DNA from: Sphingomonadaceae bacterium
GTDB lineage: Bacteria; Pseudomonadota; Alphaproteobacteria; Sphingomonadales; Sphingomonadaceae
Length of the DNA stretch: 9,364 nucleotides
Assembly (NCBI GenBank): GCA_019245455.1
Contig: JAFARM010000132.1
Span: 1-9,364, forward strand
Direction of reading: 5' to 3'
The notes under the pieces were generated by a model that searched no databases, was not told the DNA's origin, and was given only the letters and a program-made list of their open reading frames with translations. A program made the translations under genes and the position numbers. Positions 4,844 to 9,364 of the stretch are shown piece by piece; positions within the stretch are counted from its first letter, which is position 1, and every line of letters starts with the position of its first letter.

Positions 4844-7800
4844 ATGGTCGCCGGTCTGCCCGTCTCGCTCGACGACAAGTACCGCTTTACCGACGGCCGC
4901 GTCTTCCTGTCGGGAACGCAGGCGCTCGTCCGCCTGCCGCTCGTCCAGCGCGCGCGCGACCGGGCGGCGGGGTTCAATACCGGCGGCTTCATCTCGGGCT
5001 ATCGCGGCTCCCCGCTCGGCGGTTACGACCAGGAGCTGTGGCGGGCGAAGAAGCTGCTCGCGGCCGAGAACATCGTCTTCCAGCCCGGCCTCAACGAGGA
5101 GCTCGGCGCCACCGCCGTCTGGGGCACGCAGCACGTCGGCCTGCGCCCCGGTGCTGCGGTCGATGGCGTGTTCGGCATCTGGTACGGCAAGGGCCCCGGC
5201 CTCGACCGGGCGATGGACGTCATCAAGCACGCCAACGCCGCCGGTACCACGCCCCACGGCGGCGTCGTCGCCATCGTCGGCGACGACCACGGGGCAAAGT
5301 CGAGCACCCTGCCCCACCAGAGCGACCACAACTTCCAGGCGGCGTTCGTCCCCTTCCTCGCCCCCGCCAGCGTCCACGAGTTCGTCGAGTACGGGCTGCT
5401 CGGCATCGCCATGAGCCGCTTCGCCGGCACCTGGGTCGGCTTTAAGGCGACCGCCGACACGGTCGAGACTTCGGCCACGGTCGACCTCGCGGGCGAGCAC
5501 CGCAGCATCATCCTGCCGCCGTTCGATTTCCCCGAAGGCGGCGTCGGCATCCGCGGCAACGACGTCTGGCGCGAGGAGGACACGCGCCTCCAGCGCTACA
5601 AGGGCTTCGCCGCCCAGGCCTTCGCCAAGGCCAACGGCATCGACCGCCGCGTCTGGGACACGCCGAACCCGCGCTTCGGCATCGTCACCACCGGCAAGGC
5701 GTTCGCCGACACCATGGAGGCGCTGACCGAACTCGGCATCGACGAGCGGACGGCAAGCGACATCGGCCTGCGCGTCTACAAGGTCGGGATGCCCTGGCCG
5801 CTCGAGCCCGACGGCATCCGCGCCTTCGCCGAGGGGCTCGAGGAGGTCCTCGTCATCGAGGAGAAGCGCGAGTTCATCGAGCACCAGCTGCGCTGGCAGC
5901 TCTACAACTGGATGGAGGCCGTCCGCCCGCGCGTCGTCGGCAAGCACGACGAGCATGGCGAGTGGCTGCTCAGCCCCGACAACGAGCTGACCCCTGGCGT
6001 TATCGCCCACGTCATCGCCGCGCGCATCCAGAAGTACCACGACAGCGACGCCATCCGGAACCGCCTCGCCTTCTTCGCCGACCAGGACGCCAAGTCGGCC
6101 GCCTATGTCACGCCGATCAAGCGGACCCCCTATTTCTGCTCCGGCTGCCCGCACAACACCTCGACCAAGGGACCGGAGGGGACGCGGACGCTGGCCGGCA
6201 TCGGCTGCCACATCATGGCGCTGTGGATGGACCGCGCCGAAACCTTCACCCAGATGGGCGGCGAGGGCGTGACCTGGGTCGGCGAGGCACCGTTCACGAG
6301 CGAGAAACACGTCTTCGCCAACCTGGGTGACGGCACCTACTTCCACTCCGGGCTGCTGGCGGTGCGGCAGTCGATCGCGGCGAAGGTCAACATCACCTAC
6401 AAGATCCTGTTCAACGACGCGGTCGCCATGACCGGCGGGCAGACGCACGACGGCGAGCTGACGCCGGCCGACATCGCCCGGCAGATGGTCGCCGAGAACG
6501 CGGCCAAGGTCGCGGTGCTGACCGAGGATCTGTCGCGCTACACCGGCGTGACGCTGCCCGAGGGCGTGCGCCTGCTCGACCGCTCGGCGCTGCCCGCCAT
6601 CCAGGACGAGTTCGCCGCAACGCCAGGCACCACCGTCATCATCTTCGACCAGACCTGCGCCGCCGAGAAGCGTCGCCGCCGCAAGCGCAAGCAGATGGCC
6701 GATCCCGCCCAGCGCGTGTTCATCAACACGAGCGTGTGCGAGGGCTGCGGCGACTGCTCGGTCCAGTCGAACTGCGTCTCGATCGAGCCGGTCGAGACCG
6801 AGTTCGGCCGCAAGCGCAGCATCAACCAGTCGAGCTGCAACAAGGACTATAGCTGCCTCAAGGGTTTCTGCCCGTCCTTTGTCACGGTGGATGGCGCGCG
6901 CCCACGCAAGGCCAAGGCCGCCGGCGAGATCGACCTGTCGGCCGTGCCCGAGCCGACGGTGCCCGCGCCGGGCCACGGCTTCAACATCATGGTCACCGGC
7001 ATCGGCGGCACCGGCGTGCTGACCGTGTCGGCGCTGCTCGGCACCGCCGGGCATATCGCCGGGCTCGCCGCGACCACCGCCGACATGGCGGGCCTCGCGC
7101 AGAAGGGCGGCGCGGTCTACTCGGCGGTGCGGCTCGCCGAGACCAACGACGACCTGACCTCGCCCCGCATCATCGCCGGCGGGGCCGACCTGGTGCTTGC
7201 CTGCGACGCGGTGGTCGCTGCCGACAAGGCGACGCAGACGCTGATGGTGCCGACCCGCACCGCCGTCGTCGCCAATGCCGACATCGCGCCCACCGCCGAC
7301 TTCGTGCGAAACCGCGACATCGACTTCCGCTCGCATCTCGTTGAAAAGGCGATCCGCAAGGCCGCCAACCCCAACGCGACGAGCTTCGTCGCCGCCGAGA
7401 CGATCGCGACGACCCTGCTTGGCGACGCGATCGGCGCGAACATCCTGCTGATGGGCTATGCCTGGCAGTCGGGGCTGATCCCGCTGCCCCTCTCCGCCAT
7501 CGACGCCGCGATCGAACTCAACGGCGTGCAGGTCGACTTCAACCGCCGCGCCTTCGCGCTCGGCCGCCTGCTCGCGCACGACGCGAGCGCGGTCGAGGCG
7601 ATGGTCACCGCCGCGCGCGGCCCCGCCCCCGAGGCCCCCTCGACGACGCTGCCCGAGCTCATTACGCGCCGCGTCACCGACCTGACGACCTATCAGGACG
7701 CCGCCTACGCCAGCAAGTTCAGCGACCTGGTGGCGGAGGTTAAGGCGGCAGGCGAGGACCGGCTGACCGAGGCGGTCGCGCGCTCGGCGTACAAGCTGCT

Positions 7801-8290
7801 CGCCTACAAGGACGAGTATGAGGTCGCGCGCCTGTACAGCGACGGCCGCTTCGAGGCGGCGTTCAAGGCGCAGTTCGAGGGCGGCGACCGCCCGCGCGTC
7901 CAGCTGTCCCCACCGCTGTTCGCCCGCCCCGATCCGGCGACCGGCCGGCCGAAGAAGTACAGCTTCGGCCCGTGGGTGTTCACCGCGTTCAGGCTCCTGG
8001 CGAAGATGAAGGGCCTCCGCGGCACCGCCTTCGACCCGTTCGGCTACACCGCCGAGCGCCGTCACGAGCGCGCTGCCTTCGCCGACTATGCGGCCAAGGT
8101 CGACCGCCTGCTCGCCGGCCTGCGCCCGGACAACGTCGACCTTGCCGTCCAGATCGCCGCCCTGCCCCTCGCCGTCCGCGGCTTCGGCCCGGTCAAGGCG
8201 GCGGCGGCCGAGAAGGTCGCAGCCGAGGAGGCGGCGCTGTGGGCGAAGTGGCCGGGCGAAGCCGCAGGCGAGGCGCGCGCGGCGGCCTGA
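4844..8290 (+). CDS. Indolepyruvate:ferredoxin oxidoreductase, single-chain IorA-IorB fusion
   Basis: This 1148-residue thiamine-diphosphate (TPP) enzyme oxidatively decarboxylates aryl or branched 2-oxo acids to acyl-CoA and passes electrons to ferredoxin. From the ATG, residues about 10-400 carry the pyrimidine-binding and transferase-like parts (GFISGYRGSPLGGYD, VGDDHGAKSS). TPP binding is shown by NLGDGTYFHSG (493-503) and NDAVAMTGGQ (524-533). An iron-sulfur region has Cys632, 635, 638 and 644 (CEGCGDC spacing) and Cys665, 671 and 676. The IorB-like domain begins at MVTGIGGTGVLT (716-727). A C-terminal DUF6537-type region spans about 930-1140. The ATG at 4844 has GGGAAG 4 nt upstream; a TTG at 4832 would add four residues. 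Length and order fit the one-piece proteobacterial enzyme, in which archaeal alpha and beta chains are joined. It probably serves aromatic amino acid breakdown, leading towards phenylacetyl-CoA or indoleacetyl-CoA. Confidence 0.96.
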   Translation: MVAGLPVSLDDKYRFTDGRVFLSGTQALVRLPLVQRARDRAAGFNTGGFISGYRGSPLGGYDQELWRAKKLLAAENIVFQPGLNEELGATAVWGTQHVGLRPGAAVDGVFGIWYGKGPGLDRAMDVIKHANAAGTTPHGGVVAIVGDDHGAKSSTLPHQSDHNFQAAFVPFLAPASVHEFVEYGLLGIAMSRFAGTWVGFKATADTVETSATVDLAGEHRSIILPPFDFPEGGVGIRGNDVWREEDTRLQRYKGFAAQAFAKANGIDRRVWDTPNPRFGIVTTGKAFADTMEALTELGIDERTASDIGLRVYKVGMPWPLEPDGIRAFAEGLEEVLVIEEKREFIEHQLRWQLYNWMEAVRPRVVGKHDEHGEWLLSPDNELTPGVIAHVIAARIQKYHDSDAIRNRLAFFADQDAKSAAYVTPIKRTPYFCSGCPHNTSTKGPEGTRTLAGIGCHIMALWMDRAETFTQMGGEGVTWVGEAPFTSEKHVFANLGDGTYFHSGLLAVRQSIAAKVNITYKILFNDAVAMTGGQTHDGELTPADIARQMVAENAAKVAVLTEDLSRYTGVTLPEGVRLLDRSALPAIQDEFAATPGTTVIIFDQTCAAEKRRRRKRKQMADPAQRVFINTSVCEGCGDCSVQSNCVSIEPVETEFGRKRSINQSSCNKDYSCLKGFCPSFVTVDGARPRKAKAAGEIDLSAVPEPTVPAPGHGFNIMVTGIGGTGVLTVSALLGTAGHIAGLAATTADMAGLAQKGGAVYSAVRLAETNDDLTSPRIIAGGADLVLACDAVVAADKATQTLMVPTRTAVVANADIAPTADFVRNRDIDFRSHLVEKAIRKAANPNATSFVAAETIATTLLGDAIGANILLMGYAWQSGLIPLPLSAIDAAIELNGVQVDFNRRAFALGRLLAHDASAVEAMVTAARGPAPEAPSTTLPELITRRVTDLTTYQDAAYASKFSDLVAEVKAAGEDRLTEAVARSAYKLLAYKDEYEVARLYSDGRFEAAFKAQFEGGDRPRVQLSPPLFARPDPATGRPKKYSFGPWVFTAFRLLAKMKGLRGTAFDPFGYTAERRHERAAFADYAAKVDRLLAGLRPDNVDLAVQIAALPLAVRGFGPVKAAAAEKVAAEEAALWAKWPGEAAGEARAAA

Positions 8291-8292
8291 TC

Positions 8293-8745
8293 GTGCCAGT
8301 GGCGGAGAGCGCGTCGGCGGGTTCAACCGTCGGGGGAGGCGCGGCCGCGGATGGCGCGGCGGCGGCTGTCGGAACGACGCACCGTGCGCCGTCGGCCGGC
8401 GCGCTGGCGGACGACACGGGCACCGGCCGCCCGGCGGTCCGCGGCCTCGACCTCGACCCGCAGACGCGCTGCCGTCACTGGCACAGTCCGCGCGACATCG
8501 TCGCCATCCGCATGGCGTGCTGCAGCGAATGGTATGCCTGCGCCGATTGCCACGCCGCGCTCGCCGATCACCCGCTGACACCGTGGCCGGCGGCGGCGTT
8601 CGGCGAGCGCGCGATCCGCTGCGGCGCGTGCGGCGCAGAGCTGACCATCGCCGCCTACCTCGCCGGCGACGACGCCTGCCCCGCCTGCGCCGCGCCCTTC
8701 AACCCCGGATGCAGGCTTCACCGCCACCTCTACTTCGCGGCATGA
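8293..8745 (+). CDS. CHY-type zinc-finger protein
   Basis: The C-terminal 105 residues match the CHY zinc-finger family: CRHWH (Cys60, His62, His64), Cys76-Cys77, CADCH (83-87), His93, CGAC (110-113), CPAC (129-132) and FNPGCRLHRHLYF (136-148). Enough Cys and His are present to bind about three zinc ions. Bacterial members are small proteins of unclear function; eukaryotic relatives are ubiquitin ligases (Pirh2), but no RING is present here. The start is uncertain. GTG at 8293, 2 nt after the oxidoreductase stop, gives 150 residues; GTG at 8299 is an alternative. Family members usually begin near the RPAVRGLDLDP segment at residue 46. The first 45 residues are Ala/Gly/Thr-rich and of low complexity, and no ATG precedes the domain. 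Spacing suggests coupling to the upstream gene. Confidence 0.85.
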   Translation: MPVAESASAGSTVGGGAAADGAAAAVGTTHRAPSAGALADDTGTGRPAVRGLDLDPQTRCRHWHSPRDIVAIRMACCSEWYACADCHAALADHPLTPWPAAAFGERAIRCGACGAELTIAAYLAGDDACPACAAPFNPGCRLHRHLYFAA

Positions 8746-8817
8746 GCCGCCCGTACGTCGCCGTCTCAACCGCGGGCCCGCTGTTCACCCGCCGCCGCCG
8801 CGGCTAGCCTCCCGGCG

Positions 8818-9364
8818 GTGATCACCACCCTCGCCATCACCGGCTATCGTTCGCTCCGCGACGTGCGCGTCGACCTCGGGCCGCTGACGATCGTCACGGG
8901 GGCCAATGGCAGCGGCAAGTCGAGCCTGTACCGCGCGCTGCGCCTGCTCGCCGATGTCGCGCAGGGCCGCGCGATCGCCAGCCTGGCGGCGGAGGGCGGC
9001 CTCGCCTCGACGCTGTGGGCGGGGCCGGAGACGTTCAGCCGCGCGATGCGCGCCGGCGAGCAGCCGGTTCAGGGGACAGTGCGCCGGTCGCCCGTCAGCC
9101 TGCGGCTCGGCTTCGCCAGCGAGGACCTCGGCTACGCCGTCGACCTCGGCCTGCCGATCCCATCCGACACGCGCTTCGGTCTCGACCCCGAGATCAAGGT
9201 GGAGGCACTTTGGGCGGGTCAACGGCTCGGCCGCCGCAACGTCTTCGCCGAACGCCGCGGGCCGCTGGTGCGCCTGCGCCGCCGCGACGACGGGGCATGG
9301 CGGACGCTCGCGACGGACCTGGCCGCCGGGGACAGCATGACGACCCATGCCGCCGACGCCGACG
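8818..9364 (+). CDS. RecF-like AAA family ATPase, N-terminal part (partial)
   Basis: The frame opens with GTG at 8818 (MITTLAITGYRSLRDV) and runs to the window edge, giving 182 codons without a stop. The Walker A motif GANGSGKS lies at residues 28-35, after the short beta strands typical of RecF/SMC-like 'AAA_21' ATPases. Conserved-looking segments follow (LYRALRLLADVAQGR, STLWAGPE, FGLDPEIKVEALWAG). The Walker B and signature motifs lie beyond the window. These ATPases occur as lone chromosomal genes in many proteobacteria and their role is not known; DNA repair and nuclease partnering are guesses from fold. No Shine-Dalgarno is obvious and the GTG start is chosen by alignment to family style. 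It starts 72 nt after the zinc-finger gene, so co-transcription is possible. Confidence 0.85.
   Translation, partial: MITTLAITGYRSLRDVRVDLGPLTIVTGANGSGKSSLYRALRLLADVAQGRAIASLAAEGGLASTLWAGPETFSRAMRAGEQPVQGTVRRSPVSLRLGFASEDLGYAVDLGLPIPSDTRFGLDPEIKVEALWAGQRLGRRNVFAERRGPLVRLRRRDDGAWRTLATDLAAGDSMTTHAADAD

Noticed and set aside
4808..8581. 1257-codon open frame on the minus strand
   Set aside because: It lies antisense to the oxidoreductase, has no recognisable domain, is rich in Arg, Gly, Ala, Asp and Val as expected from reading a GC-rich gene backwards, and overlaps two strongly supported plus-strand genes.
8795..8818. Inverted repeat CCGCCG/CGGCGG around the start of the AAA ATPase gene
   Set aside because: It is low-complexity GC sequence with a 12-nt spacer, so it is expected by chance in this composition.

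Overview
The window is GC-rich throughout, with long open frames on the opposite strand of every real gene and strong G/C bias at third codon positions. Several features point to an alphaproteobacterium, most likely a sphingomonad: the tRNA-Leu / tig / clpP / clpX order, a very long single-chain indolepyruvate:ferredoxin oxidoreductase, and two copies of a long inverted repeat whose arms begin CGTCATCCCCGCGAA. This taxonomic placement is inference from gene content and style. No marker gene allows a firm call.

Left half (1-3909, all on the minus strand). Read in the direction of transcription it holds a short-chain dehydrogenase/reductase (SDR), an inverted-repeat element, a good sigma-70 promoter, tRNA-Leu(UAG), trigger factor (tig) starting only 25 nt after the tRNA CCA end, a hairpin and a second inverted-repeat element, a heat-shock-like promoter, clpP, a hairpin plus promoter, and the first eight codons of clpX at the window edge. 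This is a protein-quality-control block: trigger factor catches nascent chains at the ribosome, and ClpP with ClpX degrades failures. The trigger factor carries an unusual tail of about 118 residues with a His-rich run and two Lys/Arg-rich blocks.

Right half (4003-9364, all on the plus strand). A short predicted outer-membrane beta-barrel gene is divergent from the SDR gene. Next comes a small regulatory region with three TGACCT/AGGTCA half-sites laid over a candidate promoter, then a fused IorA-IorB type oxidoreductase of 1148 residues. A CHY-type zinc-finger protein begins 2 nt after the oxidoreductase stop, and a RecF-like AAA ATPase runs off the right edge.

The window is mostly chromosomal housekeeping and metabolic genes. 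I see no CRISPR array, transposase, phage gene or defence operon. The most interesting items are the metal-binding-like tail on trigger factor, the strand-biased wobble pairing in the two inverted-repeat elements, the candidate operator in front of the oxidoreductase, and the heat-shock-like promoter of clpP. No wholly new system could be supported from the sequence.
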